NCBI GenBank assembly: GCA_035771175.1
Contig: CM069598.1
Span: 16,663,438-16,727,437 of the forward strand
Origin: Paratinospora sagittata
Lineage: Eukaryota > Streptophyta > Magnoliopsida > Ranunculales > Menispermaceae
Length of the DNA stretch: 64,000 bases
Direction of reading: 5' to 3'
Positions 24,342-37,289 of the stretch are shown in pieces (the stretch's first letter is position 1; each line of letters begins with the position of its first letter). Position numbers and translations under genes: made by a program. The notes beneath the pieces are model-generated. The model saw only the letters and a list, made by a program, of their open reading frames with translations. It searched no databases and had not been told where the DNA came from.

Positions 24342-24774
24342 CTCAAGATTATGGATATATAGAATAAAAATAAGAACTCAAAAATTGCTGAAAAATACTT
24401 ATTAATTAGCTGACAAAAGTGAGATTAAATGTTTTTGGCGGAGTAGAGGAATTTGTTGTTATCCGTGGAAAATTTGAAGATCACTGATCATAGATGCTTA
24501 TTTGGATGTTATCTTTTGATTATTGTTGTTTATTACGGCTAAAACACTGAACTATGTGTCCATTATTCATACAATGCTCTTTATTGAGTAACCGTGAATA
24601 ACACTTACTCCTTTATTCTCCACACCTTACATCAAAATAGTAATAAAAAATATGTTTGGTAAATTGAAATTGAGTTTTTACCTTCACAAAATGTTGAAAA
24701 CATAGAAAACCATAAAATATCGTCTTCCAAGTTTTTTAAAATCATGATTTGGTTATTGATTTACAACAAATGTG

Positions 24775-25760
24775 AAAATAATAATGTCTACAATAATGTG
24801 AGCATTAAATAAAAAGGTTGTTGTCCTTTTAGAGATATGAGGGGAGATAATTAGATTTGAAATTAAATAAATGATTTGTGTGTGTTGATAAATTGTGTGG
24901 TGGAGTGGAGAGATGAAAAAATTAAAGTTAATGGAAGTCTTGTCAAATAATGATAATCATAACTTACTTGGCGTTGAGTGCTAAAACAATTTAAGATATG
25001 TACTCAAATCTATATTCAAATTACAGGACAATACATTATACCATCACATCATGAGAGAGAAAAAGAAAAAAAAAATACCCTCTATTTATCATATACCACA
25101 TCAATATGAATATTATTTTGAATATAATTTTTAGGTTGTAAAAGTATTTCTCAACTTAGTTTACTATCTATATGGTCCACAAAAATATACACTCATATAT
25201 GCTAATTATATCTTTTCCCATTCTCTCTCAAGGCACGTTGAACATGTTGATGATGGGGTTGGTTGGAAACACACTAATAATGTGAAAATAATAATGCTTA
25301 TTGTGAGCATGAAAGAAAAAGGTTGTCTTTTTAGAGATATGAGGGGAGATAATTAGATTTGAAATTAAATAAATGATTTGTGTGTGTTGAAAAATTGTGT
25401 GGTGGAGTGGAGAGATGAAGAAATTAAAGTTAATGGAAGTCTTGTCAAATAATGACAATCTTAACTTACTTGACAATGAGTGCTAAAACAATTTAAGATA
25501 TGTACTCAAATTTATATTTAAGTTGTGAGACAATACATTATACCGTCACATCATGAGAGAGAAAAAGAAAAAAAAATACTCTTCACTTATCATACACCAC
25601 ATCAACATGGGTATGATTTTAAGTATAATTTTTAGGTCATAAAAATATTTCTCCAACTTAGTTTACTATCTATATGGTCCGCAAAAATATACACTCATAT
25701 ATGCTAATTATATATTTTCCCATTCTCTCGCGAGGCACGTTGAACATGTTGATGAAGGGG
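24775..25760. repeat. Direct tandem duplication, about 500 bp x 2, upstream of TPS-B
   Basis: 24775-25245 and 25275-25760 repeat the same series: GTGAAAATAATAATG, GAGATATGAGGGGAGATAAT, a TTGTGTGGTGGAGTGGAGAG block, TTACTTG(G/A)C, CATCATGAGAGAGAAAAAG, and TATATGGTCC(A/G)CAAAAATA. A third, more diverged copy of the first half is at 22150-22360. The minus-strand frames here (25228-25476, 25708-25905) are not genes. Confidence 0.8.
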
Positions 25761-25972
25761 ATTGTTGGTAAGATGAACACACTAATAATGTGAGAAAATC
25801 TTTCTTATCTATAACGATGGGGTTGGTTGGAAAGATGAATACACTAATAAAAGGAGAAAATCTTTCCCATAACAAAATGACAATAAGTACTGTAGGGTTA
25901 GGCAATTTTATACACTTTTGATGTACATGTTAACGTAGCAGCACTCTTGTGACAATACCCTAGTTAGGCAGC

Positions 25973-25980
25973 TATAAATA
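25973..25980 (+). promoter_or_regulatory. TATA box of TPS-B pseudogene
   Basis: TATAAATA, 75 nt before the ATG at 26048, with the conserved leader following. The promoter core is preserved although the gene is broken. Confidence 0.65.
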
Positions 25981-26047
25981 ACAACCTAAGAGGGCAACAC
26001 TTCCTTGTGCTCAAACTTAAATAAATCAATTTTGCTTGCTCATATCA

Positions 26048-29000
26048 ATGTCTTCTCAAGCCTCTTTTTCTAACCCAACTACATCTTTGAAAAATGAAAT
26101 TGTACGTCGATCCACAGATTACCACCCCAGTGTTTGGGGCGATTACTTCTTAGAGCACACTTTGGATATTGGGGTTACTCCTCCTAATCTTAATCTTATA
26201 TATATCTTTTTATTTTATTTCATATGTTATAATCTTAATCTTAATCTTATAATCTTATCTTATCCTATATATATAATAGATCTTTCTCGGGATCCTCACC
26301 GTATGACCGTTTTTACCTTTTTTTCTAGATCTATCCTGTTCTTTACAAATTAAAATGACATTAATTAAAAAAGGTATTTTAGACATTTTTTTCAATTATC
26401 TCAAGTTTAATGAATATGATAATTCGTAACTACTCGACCATGTTCCCATTTCCCTCCTCTCCTTCTCTCAACACCTTCTTTCTTAGCTTTAAAAAAAAAA
26501 AAAAACTTTTTTCTTACTTTTACTGCAACTGAAACCATTATGAGATTTTTCTCTTATGTACATAAATGAGGCTACGTGCAGATAGTTTTTTTTTTGGATT
26601 GATTGAGTTTGTGTTTCCACACACATAACTGAGGCTACGTGCATGATCTTTAATTTTATTTTTTTAATTATTTTTATTTTGACTTATAAATGTGTTTGTT
26701 TTTTCATGTAGGCATTTAATTCTTGTTCTCAAGAAGTTGAAAATTTGAAAGTAGAAGTAAGGAAGATCTTAGAAGAGGCTAAAAATGAGCCTTATGCAGT
26801 ACAAATGAAATTGATTGAAGCACTCCAACGCCTTGGTGTAGCATACCACTTTGAAATGGAGATTGAAGATGCAATAAAACAACTCTATGATGTCCACTCT
26901 TCCATTAACACCAATGATCTCTACATCGCTGCTCTTTGCTTTCGATTGCTTAGACAACATGGATATTATGTTTCATGTGGTAAAAGCCCCTTATTCATTT
27001 GCTCTAGATCATTTTAATTAAGAAAAATGATAAGTGTACATGATTTTAGCATATAAATTTATATAACATCCACCTTCGTGGTGTACGCTAGATATCTTTG
27101 AATTATTTATTAATGGGTGATTCGAGGACATGTGATGTAGGGAATGAATTATGTCCTGAAAATGAGTGCAGAATAGAAAGTTCACAATATTAATATTAAC
27201 TTGTCATATATGGATGCTGATGTAACAGATGTTTTCACCAAGTTCAAGGATGAAAAATGAGGCTTCCAGTCATACTTAATTAGTGATGTCAAGGGCATGC
27301 TAAGTTTGTATGAAGCTGCTCATCTTAGGGTACATGGAGAAGATATCCTTGAGGAAGCCCTTCATTTCACTACTACTCATCTTACAGCTTCATTGAGTTC
27401 TTTAAGTTGCTCTCCTCTTGGAAGACAAGTCCAACATTCCCTCGAACAACCCCTCCACAAGGGCATGCCAAGATTAGAGGCAAGGCATTATATATCTTTT
27501 TATCAAGAAAATGACAAGTGGAGCAGCACCGTAAGAAAGCTTGCAAAATTGGATTTCAATATAGTACATCATTGCACAGGAACGAGCTAAGTGATGTTTC
27601 AAAGTATTTTCCCATCTTTAACTCCCTTTATTTTCCAAAAAATGCTAATTAAAATGATATTTTTTATAAACACATTTTTCTTAAAATAAAAAAAAAGAAG
27701 AAAAAAAGACCTTATGATCTTGTACTTAATGCTTAATTTGAAAGAAAAATGTTTTAAGTAGTTTGGGTGTCAACGCTATTTTCTAACGCTAGCACCCAGC
27801 TCTATTTTATGTTTTGAGGACGCGCGTATATTGTCCAAGATTCTAACTTCTAATAGAGGCTGAGTGTCGGTGTTAGCACCCAGCGTATCTATGGCATGAC
27901 TCAATTTGAAAATGTTGTAGTTGATTTTATGTCATTTGAAATACATGCATAACAATTGTTACTTGTAGGTGGTGGAAGGACTTGGACTTTGCTTCAAAGC
28001 TATCCTTTGGTAGAGATAGATTGGTAGAGAGCTACTTTTGGGCCACAAGGGTTTGTTTTGAGCCTTCACGATCCCTTTCAAGAATGTTTTTGACCAAATT
28101 GCTAGCACTGACAGGAATAATCGATGATATATATGACGTTTATGGCACAATTGAAGAACTTCAATTATTTACTAATGCTATCCAAAGGTTTTTCACACAT
28201 ACACTTATTTGTTTTTGGTTTAATGCTATTCAATTATGAAAAAATACCTCCCCACTTGTCCATCTTTTTCTTTTCTATTTCTATTTTTTTTTTTTGTCTT
28301 GGTCTTAGCTAGATACAAATGATTCAATAATTATTTTGTTAATTAGGTGCGATGTTGCTGCTATTAATCTACTTCCAAAATATATGAAAGTATGTTATCA
28401 GGCACTCTTGGATGTTTATGATGAAATTGAGGAAATGATGAGAAAGGAGGGAAGATCTTTTCATGTATATTATGCAAAGGAAGGCGTACGTATCAATGTC
28501 ATGACATACATATCATTTATATATCATGATCATTTATTTAGTAAAATTATGATAATGTACATATATATCAACCTAATTTCCTTATTTGTTATTATGGTGC
28601 AACAGATGAAAGATTTAACTAGAGCTTACTTTATGGAAGCAAAATGGTTCAACAAAAAATATGTGCCAAAAGTTGAAGAGTACATGCGCAATGCATTAGT
28701 ATCATCTGGATACTACATGTTGACTACTGCATCTTTTGTTGGACTAAGAAATGTTTTATCCAAGGAGGCTTTTGAATGGGTGAGGAAAGACCCAAAGCTT
28801 GTGAGAGCTTCGTGTATAATTGCGCGACTTATGAATGATTTGGTATCCCACAAGGTATAATATGGAAAGTCCTTTTTTTTGTTGGATAAAATGGATATAA
28901 GGAGGGATTAAACCTATATTTGACAGCAAACATTGTGCGCGCATGCCCATACACATTTAAAAAATACTCTTACTGCACCTATGTCAGAGCCGAGGATTAC

Positions 29001-29696
29001 AGGCGAGACCTAGGGCCTAGATATGCCACCTTTCTACATTGAGGCCGCCAAGGCGACTTGAATTTTAACCATTGCGAGAGCGTTGCAATAGCTTAACCAA
29101 GCCCGAGTCTTTCTTAATAAGCATATGTGTACCCTTTTAAATATGAAAGTGGAGCTAGAATAACATGGAAACACATCCATTAAAACATCAACCATTGCCT
29201 TGAATCACGTATGCTACTGCATGCGTGATTTAAAACGATCCAATGGTATATTTATGATTGTTTTTCTACCAATGCCTACTACTTTATATAATGCTAATTT
29301 AACATTTTCCTCTTTAATTTTGATTTTGAGGAAATGCTAGCTTTAATTACTCACTTAGCTTTAAATTTTGTTTTAATTTATGAAGCTTGAACGAGAAAAG
29401 GGAGATGTTGCCTCAGCTGTTGAGTGTTTTGTAGAAGAATACGGTGTCAAAGAGCAAGAGGCGTATAATGAGCTTAACAAAATGGTGGAACAAGCATGGA
29501 AGGATTTAAATGAAGAGAGCTTCAGAAAAACAATACCATTGTTTCCATGCCTTTAGTAATGTGCGTCATAAATCTTACGCGTATGGCCCATATCATATAC
29601 AAGTACGAAGATGGGTTTACTTGTTCAAATAATATAAGGATGCAAGAACACATAACGTCGCTATTCATAGATCATGTAGTAGATGTGGAACCATGA
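26048..29696 (+). pseudogene. TPS-B: sesquiterpene synthase pseudogene, all 7 exons present
   Basis: Exon equivalents: 26048-26173, 26712-26979, 27229-27603, 27969-28187, 28347-28485, 28606-28854, 29386-29696. Junctions are conserved. Lesions: GGA to TGA at 27258-27260 in exon 3 (codon 142); a 1-nt deletion near 27567 in exon 3 (GTACAATCAT became GTACATCAT); a 1-nt deletion near 29525 in exon 7 that leads to an early TAG. RR-x8-W, RDR, DDIYD and NDLVS remain. Exons are otherwise close to TPS-A and TPS-C, so inactivation is fairly recent. Intron 1 is about 300 nt shorter than in TPS-A. A truncated N-terminal product of 141 residues is all that could be made from the first frame. Confidence 0.92.
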
Positions 29697-30082
29697 CATG
29701 AATTTCCTATCATCTAGCTATTTTCCTAAAAGCACTTAATATGCATGGGGATAACTGTTCAATCCCCATTACATGAAGTAAATAAGGAAATTGTGCCATT
29801 TATAATGGTATGCTTTGGTACATACAAGGGCCATTATTTTAATAGATTGCTTTCAAGTTATTGTATTACTAAAATAAATTGTATTTTCTATAATTGTAAG
29901 ATTTCTACCTTTGTGTCTATCTTTTTAATGGAGTGTTTGGCATATCTTTTATATTAAAAATTAGTTATAAGGGTAAACAATAATTTAATAATTCTTCACT
30001 TCCCTACATGTCTCCTACTTTTAAGCTTACTTTATGTTGGTTTTTTTTTTCAAGTTATAAACTTTTGAATCTTGACACTTAT
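29697..30082. other. TPS-B 3' flank
   Basis: Collinear with the 3' flanks of TPS-A and TPS-C up to ACTTTTGAATCTTGACA, where the copia fragment interrupts. The open frame 29745-29957 is inside this non-coding flank. Confidence 0.6.
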
Positions 30083-31357
30083 TGTTTGGTTTAAGACCAT
30101 AAACAATTCTCAGAAAGTAACAGAAAAATAAGAAAAGCAATCACCAAAAGGTGTGAGAATGAGAAGGCTCTTGATTTCACTGAAACCGTAAAAAAAAAAC
30201 ACAATGCTCTGTCTCTGCTGTATCTATAGATACAGGTCATCATTCTCACATACATATATACTAATTGAACTCTACAAGACTTATCAACAATCAGTTAAGC
30301 TAATAATAGATATTTAGCCCAGATGTAACTAACTAACAGAACTTCAACTATCATCTAATCTTCTTGAATCATCTGGAAGGTTCTCAACTCTAACATCCCC
30401 CCTCAAGCTTAATGGAGAAACTGATACATTAAGCTTGCCACGCAAAAACTGGAAACGAGGAGTGGACAGGGCCTTAGTAAACACATCAGCCAGCTGATAC
30501 AAAGATGGAACATGATTGGGCACCAAAGAACGTTGAGCAACCTTATCCCTCACAAAATAAAGATCCAATTCCACATGCTTGGTGCAAGCATGAAGGACCG
30601 GATTATGTGCCATAGCAATGGTACTTTGGTTATCACACCAAAGTACAAGTAGAGAAGTTTGAGGAATTTGAAGTTTATGAAGGAGAGATTGAGTCCAAGT
30701 AATTTCTACAACAAGTAAAGCAAAGCTCCTGTATTCAGCCTTAGTAAAGGACCTAGAGATTGTATGATGTTTCTTAGCACACCAAGTTACTAGGTTAGGC
30801 CCCAACAAGACACAAATCCCTGATGTTGACTTCCTATCATCGGGATTGGAAGCCCAATCAGCATCGGAATATCCCACAATGTGTAAACCAGAAAAGGAAG
30901 TAGGAGATTTCTTAAGGTGTAAACCATGGTGTGCTGAACCTTTTAGATAACGCAAGACTCTCTTAACAGCTTTCTAATGTTCACTCAAAGGGCAATGCAT
31001 AAATTGACACAATCTATTCACAAAGTAGGCTATGTCAGGCCTTGTAATCGTTAAGTATTGTAAAACACCTACAATAGAACGATATTCTGTAGCATTGGAT
31101 AAAGGTTCACCCCTATAGGCTGACAAAGAAGTTCCTGAGTAGAAACCATGGGAGAAGATAAGACTTTGCATTAAGCATGTTAGCCTTCTGAAGCAAATCC
31201 CGAAGATGGAGGCCCTCACTAGAATAAGTCACTTCAATAACAAGAAAGTAGTGTAAAACTCCCAAGTCTTTCAAGGAGAAACACTTGTGAAGTTGATGCA
31301 CAAGTGTATCTATCTTTGATTTCTGATTTCCTGTGATGATTATATCATCCACATAAC
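30083..31357 (-). mobile_element. Ty1/copia element, 5'-truncated: RT end, RNase H, PPT, 3' LTR
   Basis: On the minus strand the order is: reverse transcriptase YVDDIIITG (near 31350), RNase H, a polypurine tract (TTGAGGGGGGATG, about 30396-30410), then a 3' LTR starting TGTTAGAG at 30395 and ending ...CCAAACA at 30083 (313 bp). Everything 5' of the RT active site, including the 5' LTR, is missing. Confidence 0.88.
30415..31357 (-). pseudogene. Copia pol fragment (reverse transcriptase C-terminus and RNase H)
   Basis: Frames at 31113-31352, 30974-31219 and 30344-30955 together give the copia order. RT: DDIIITG, then FSLKDLGVLHYFL and the VTYSSEGLHL stretch. Connection: YRSIVGVLQYLTITRPDIAY. 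RNase H: MRYLKGSAHHGL, GYSDADWASNPDDRKSTSG, TKAEYRS and VLWCDNQSTIAMAHNPV. Frame changes between about 31190 and 31150 and a stop near 30975 break it. One copia RNase H catalytic aspartate (SDADW) and the Glu of KAEYR are visible. Not functional. Confidence 0.88.
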
Positions 31358-31907
31358 TTTATTTTAATGACATACAATGTGCCAAAATTAGTACAAAAAT
31401 TATTTCCTGTGATTAAGGTTATGAAATGTGCCAAAATTAGTACAAAAATAAAGTCGATCCAATATCTATTAAATTAAAACCAAGCCTTTATGGAGATAAC
31501 TTTATTTTAATGACATACAATCATTTAGCTACTATTTGCTCATGAAAAACAAATTTATTAGTTTAACTCAAAATGGTTAAAGTTTTTATTCCAATACAAT
31601 AGACGAAGATGTAGTTTAAAGAAAGCTGACGTTAGAAAGTAACTAATGGGAATTTAGGCGTTTAAAGAGGAAAGAATCATTTAAAAATTGATATAAAGAT
31701 ACTAATGTAAAGATGAAGTTTATGGATAAATAAACGCAAAAATTGCTGAAAAATACTTATTATTAATTTGTTGACGAAAGTGCGATTAAATGTTGTTGCC
31801 GGAGTAGAGAAATTTGTTATTATCTGTAGATATTTGAAGATCGATGCTTACTAGATGTTTATCTCTTAAAGCTATGTGCTCATTATTTATACAACGCACT
31901 ATGAATA
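31358..31907. other. Relic of TPS upstream region
   Basis: Shares blocks with 14330-15830 and 38940-40410 in compressed order (GTACAAAAATAA...GATCCAA, TAAATTAAAACCA, GATGTAGTTTAAAGAA, GGAGTAGAGAAATTTGTT). It ends at the GAATA target site of the solo LTR. Confidence 0.6.
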
Positions 31908-34553
31908 TGTCATGACCCCTTCCAGGGTGACGTCACGATTGGCACAGTACCCCAGATAATGTCACAATCCGACAAAACCTGAGGCACTGATAAGCTTCTA
32001 CGCGGAAAGTTACATACGATCCAAAGACATAACCAGTATACGATCAGGATAATTGAATTAAATACAGAGATATCCATCATCATCTAGAACATGATGTCAT
32101 CGACCCAATCCACAAGATTCGAATATCCTTAATATAAACATGGAACTTCAAAATGTTATTTTATTATTATTCTATTTATCATATACATATCAAAATTTTA
32201 TCACGAACTACATGTTATATATCATAGTATCTGTGATAATTATATACAACAACAAAAGTTCAAACAAAAATAACTTCTACCATTTCCCCTATGTACAAAT
32301 CAAAGCTCACATATAAAAGAAGTAAGGCAGGCTATACCAACTCTAAGCCTTGTCCTTTCCTTTACAATCTGATACTGAAAAATATAAGGAAAAATGGAAT
32401 GAGCTCAACTATGCATTTATGTAAGATATGTATGAAATTATGTAAGATACTTTTCACAAAAATCTCCACATATGCATTTATGTAAGATATGTATGAAATT
32501 TGAGATACATTAATAAATTCAAATGCATCAATGAAGTATACATGATATACATGCTTCAAACTAAACATAAGTCATGCTTCATTTTTAGAAAAAGCCTCAG
32601 AAGGTCGAAATCAGGATAACACATGCCTATATGTCCCTCATCAAGCTATGAGTTCAGACCAATAAGTTTACATACACTTCACCCATCGTTTCATGGGTTC
32701 AGACCAGTAAATTTACATACACTTTCCCCATTACGCTTATAGGTTCAAACCAGCGCATTATCCTAATCAATCTTTCTACCCTCACGTTCTTCAGTAATTC
32801 GGAAAATACATTTCCCTGAAGAATAAGCAAATAGAAAGGCAATAATGCCAAGGTGTTAATCCAAGCACCCACGACCATGCATAATTCCGTGCTCATGATT
32901 ACAAATACAATGCATATACATATAACAGATGCATATATTCAAGAATTCAATTTCATATATACAATGCTATAAATGGAGAATTAAAGTAAGAAATACGCAC
33001 AACACAAAATTCTTAGCCTAAGGCCACAACACACATTATGTAGCCAAATCACCAATTATCACCAGTGTGTATTGCACATCATCAACATTTTTATTGTTGT
33101 CCAGTTTTCATTCAATTAATCACTAAACCAGTCATAACACATTAGGGAAACAATATTACCAAAATTAGTCTCTCAGCATTAAATTTCCAACACAAGCATC
33201 ACACCCAAATTCCACAATTATGTACCTTAATCCTCTGTTCATCATGCACACCAATAATTCAAATCAGTCCCCAGTAGTTTAGGCACGCAAAATGATGCAA
33301 ATCGTGCGTGTGTAAGTAGGGAATATCTTAGTAAAAATGGCCCAACAAGACTGTACACAAGTGGTAAAGTCGGGCAGGTAGAAATGTCCCAGTTTTTCCC
33401 GGTCAAAATTTCAGTTTTCTGTCAACCCAGGTGATAGCGCACTATCGGGCTTTGAAGTATGCCCAATATTGGTCTATAGCGGGCTATTGAAGGTCGCTAT
33501 ACTGATCAACCCGACATTTCGTGATTTTTCAGTTTTGGCCTATAGCGTGCTATCAAGGAGTATAGCGCGCTATTGACCCTTTTTACTGAAATTTACATTA
33601 AATAGCTATAGCGGGTTGTTCGTCTTTATAGCGCGCTAAACCGGAATTTTAGTTCACCGATAGCACCCTATAGCTCTTTACCCATAAAATTTTCAGAAAA
33701 TAGAGTATCGTAAATCATCCTAATTATTCTTTGGAATCCAGTGTTTTATACATCAAACACTTACTAATTGTCCTATCAATGCATTTCTAAGGTTTTGCAC
33801 ACAAACTGAGATCAATTACCTTGAATTCCTTGTTGGAATTATCATCAAACCTTCAACCATTCACTCATGGTTGAACCACCAACTTCGTTCAAGATCCAGT
33901 ACAACATCAACACTTTCCAACTTCTGATCAAGTCAAGGAAAGCCATTGTATGTCATTTATGATGTATAGAATGAAGAGATGAATTAAATGATGAAGTTTT
34001 CAACTCGAAAATCGGAGATCATACCTCTAATTTCTCCTCTTCTTCTCGTTCTGTTTTGCAACTCGGTTGCCCAGTTTCTTTGCTAGTTTTTTCCAGTTCA
34101 ACAACCGTTTCAATTCATCTAGCAGCTCGTTTCACTGTTGACAACACACAGTAAGATCAATATGTGCCTAGATCCAGTTGCTAGCAAATCAATTAGTCCA
34201 ACATATGGCAATTTCACCTTGCCAGCAACACAAAACGTGCCAACATTTCTTCTTGCCAGCCAAAATGACGTGCCTTCGGTTACACTAGACACTTGTCATT
34301 CCTTACATGTCTTAAATTCTTCGTTTAATCAACACGTGAATGTATTAGATTAATTTAACACCTAATTGATCATAACACATGATTATTTCATGTATTAGAC
34401 CATTATACACTAATACATATCAAACACACAAATTTATTAAAATACCTTGTACACACAATATACGGGTATTATACACATCAACTAAGTGCACAATACCTCA
34501 TATTGGGCAGTCCATGTCATCATGACGTCAGGTGCGGAAAGTGGGTCGTTACA
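31908..34553 (-). mobile_element. Solo LTR, 2.65 kb, flanked by GAATA/TAATA
   Basis: Minus-strand start TGTAACGACCCACTTTCCGC (34553) and end ...GGGGTCATGACA (31908). The five bases outside are GAATA (31903-31907) and TAATA (34554-34558); the sister copy at 1352 has GAATA. No PBS, PPT or coding remains, so it arose by LTR-LTR recombination. Several short frames inside (32291-32485, 32362-32568, 32699-32896, 34138-34353) have no family resemblance. Confidence 0.88.
33432..33673. repeat. Palindromic TATAGCGCGCTAT array (reference orientation)
   Basis: Eight or so variants of ATAGCGCGCTAT. The same unique spacers occur in the sister LTR at 143-443 but in reverse-complement order. About 110 nt just before it (33324-33430) are absent from the sister. 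Confidence 0.8.
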
Positions 34554-35300
34554 TAATAACACTTACTCCTGATGGATGCAAGCTATCTAGCCAAATCACA
34601 TTTTGATTGTTTAAGATGTGTTTAGTTTATGATTCAGATATAGTTTTTTGTATTCAAAATTTTAAAAACACACAAAAAACGTGTTTGGTTGATTAAAACT
34701 GGAGAACAATTTCTCAAATTTTATAAAAAAAATATCTTGTTTTTAGAAAATAAAAAAAAAATATTGTTTTCTAAATTTTTTCTTTTTAATTAAATTATAT
34801 TTTAGTTTTTGAATCACAAATTAAACGCAGACTTATTTTCTTCACGTTTTCGATTAGAGATATGAGGGGAGATAATTAGATTTGAAATTAAATAAATAAT
34901 GTGTGTGTGTTTGACAAATTGTGTTGTGGAGGAGAAAAAAAAGTTATCGGAAGTCTTGTAAAATAAGTACAATCCTATCTATATGGTCCGCAAAAACACA
35001 CTAATGCACGCTAATTACATCTTTTCCCATGCTCTCTCAAGACGCGTTCACTTGTAGCTAATAATAATAATATTGATTGTGAATCAAGAATTAATAACGT
35101 GTCACGTTGTGTTCTAGTGGGTGATAGTTACATAAGAATTAATGTTATGAAAAAGAAAATTAATAAAGTGATCATCACTATATAAGAATTAGGTAATAAC
35201 ACAAAATTTTGTAGCAATATCGTTCACTTGTAGCTGAAGTTATGTAGTGGATACGTTCACTTGTTAAAATTTTGTAGCTAATTTCTTTATTTCTTGTAAC
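34554..35300. other. Relic of TPS upstream region
   Basis: Collinear with 1353-2030. No gene. After AAATTTTGTAGCAAT (35203-35217) it departs from the left block and contains a small repeat of CGTTCACTTGTAGCT/CGTTCACTTGTTAAA. Confidence 0.55.
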
Positions 35301-35328
35301 AGTGAGACACCAATGATTATATTGGTGA

Positions 35329-35486
35329 AAAAACGCCTTCCATTCACATAAATGCCACCTTCGCGGTTATATGGTGCTTGTTTGGCACGCTGACTGTGCT
35401 ATAAACAGTAAAATATGGTAAAATAGTCAATATTTATTTTTGAATGGCATTTGTGAAAAAAAAAATTTTAACGGTAATCATGTCAA
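35329..35486. mobile_element. Single terminus of the TIR element family found at 54298-55673
   Basis: ACGCCTTCC...AAATGCCACCT...TGGTGCTTGTTTGGCACGC...ACAGTAAAATATGG...GGCATTTGTGAAAAAAA...GGTAATCATGTCA closely follows the right terminal inverted repeat at 55538-55673. Only one end is present, with no second inverted repeat, so this is a remnant. It sits where the left block has the beginning of TPS intron 1. Confidence 0.7.
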
Positions 35487-35494
35487 AAGCCCAT

Positions 35495-36562
35495 TTTTTC
35501 TAGATCTATCCTCTTATTTGTTCTTTACAAATTAAACTGACATTTAATTAATAAAGGTATTTTAGACATTTTTTTCAATTATCTCAAGTTTAATGAATAT
35601 GATAATTCGTAACTACTCGACCATGTTTCCATTTCCCTCCTCTCCTTCTCTCAACACCTTCTTTCTTAGCTTTAAAAAAAAAAAAAAAAAAAAAAAACTT
35701 TTTCCTTACTTTTACTGCAACTGAAACCATTATGAGAATTTTCTCTTGTGTTTATGTGGATTACTTCTCTGATGTATATTAATGGGTTTGATATTTTTTA
35801 GAAAATACCCAAATGAGTCATCTTCAAGAATCAAGAATGCCCTCAAGGAATTATTCTTGCAAATTGATTAGCAGGAACAAATCAATTCTTTTTATTTTCA
35901 TTGCTTCGTCGATGTAACGATGTTCCTCTTTCAGCGTTTTGACTTGGGACTTGAATCATAAGTAAGCGTTTTGAACCGTCGATTCACTGTAATTTAGCGA
36001 GAGTTGAAGAATCTCAATCGTAGAAGTTGGGCATGGTTTTTAAGTTATATCAACTACCCAAATGACCCATTTGTTCTTTTTTTAGTGTATTCAATATGAT
36101 TTTTATTTTAATTAAAAAGTAAAAAATTAATTGATAAATTTTAAAATCACGTGCAATGCACGTGGTATACTAATATATATATATATATATATATATATAC
36201 CGTGTTGGTATATTGATTCGAACTCTAATCATAAATAATTTAAGTTGGAATAGGTGTTTGATTTATTTGGTCGAGTTGTATTGGGTGTGTTTGTCTAACT
36301 TAATGAAGGGTATTTAAAAAAAAAAAGATAGTGTTTTTTTTTTTGTTTTTTTTGTTTTTGGATTGATTGAGTTTGTGTTTCCACACACATACACGAGGCC
36401 ATGTGCATTAACTTTAATTTTATTTTTTTAATTATTTTTATTTTGACTTATAAACGTGTATGTTTTTTTTCATGCAGGCATTTAATTTTAGTTCTCAAAA
36501 AGTTGAAAATTTGAAAGTAGAAGTGAGGTGGATCCCACGAGACGCTAAAAATGAGCCTAACT
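35495..36562 (+). pseudogene. Sesquiterpene synthase relic (intron 1 and start of exon 2)
   Basis: Sister of 2170-3240. Intron 1 blocks are followed by an intact-looking acceptor (TGCAG at 36473-36477) and exon 2 from 36478 ([19 protein letters not shown]...), ending after about 28 codons at ...KNEPNL. Differs from the intact genes by substitutions such as K for E and W for K. Nothing 3' of this point is TPS. AT microsatellite at 36172-36199. Confidence 0.8.
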
Positions 36563-36989
36563 TGACAGTCTGTAGGAAAAAACTCAAGGCCACCAAATTT
36601 AACCCGTTTTGACCCCGCCACTGTACTAAAATCTGCAAAAGAAGGGTGCCGAGGCGAATGCCCATCAGAAAACTCAGCAGAGGCGCTCTAAAGTTTTGGT
36701 AAGACATCTTCGAGCAAAATCGGTATAATAGGAAGATCAACAGAAAAAGAAGAACTTGTTACGATCCCCTAATGAGCCCTCAACGTAGCTTCAGCAAACA
36801 GCTTCTCAGAATTGTCAAAGCTCATGTTAAATCGCGACATCTCTCAGTAAAAATTTTTTTTACAAGATGAACTCTTAACAAAACTCTCCTTGACAGATCA
36901 TTTTTTAACCTCCTTCATACCTGGCTATCAAGACGAAAATATATAGACAAGGGACTCTGACTAACAATTCATTAGTCAGAAGCTTATTT
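36563..36989. other. Unassigned sequence after the relic
   Basis: The first 130 nt match 3241-3365 of the left block; 36690-36989 has no counterpart there. No convincing gene on either strand. Confidence 0.4.
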
Positions 36990-37172
36990 TGTCACACCCT
37001 GGGTTGCACATGAATAGTGGAGTAAATGATCTAGTCCGTTACTAGGCCCTGTTGGGTATCGCGAATTCGGCTAGATGTGACAATATTATGTGGTACTATG
37101 GCTAGGCGTTCGTCCCGAGGGGATGCGCCCACACCTGAGTAGGGGGCACGTTGTGCAACCTAGAGTGTGACA
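36990..37172. mobile_element. MITE with TGTCACACC terminal inverted repeats (183 bp)
   Basis: Left end TGTCACACCCTGGGTTGCAC; right end GTGCAACCTAGAGTGTGACA, complementary apart from three positions. No coding capacity. It has the same terminal hexamer and TGTCACACC start as the foldback at 45612-46143. Absent from the left duplication block. Confidence 0.75.
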
Positions 37173-37289
37173 AAAAGGCCTTATGTAGGATAGATGTTAG
37201 GTATGTGACCAACATTGGTAAAATAATAAGATTCGTGACCAAAGACAGACAAACAACTTCGATGAAGAAACAAAATAAAAAAACCACTA

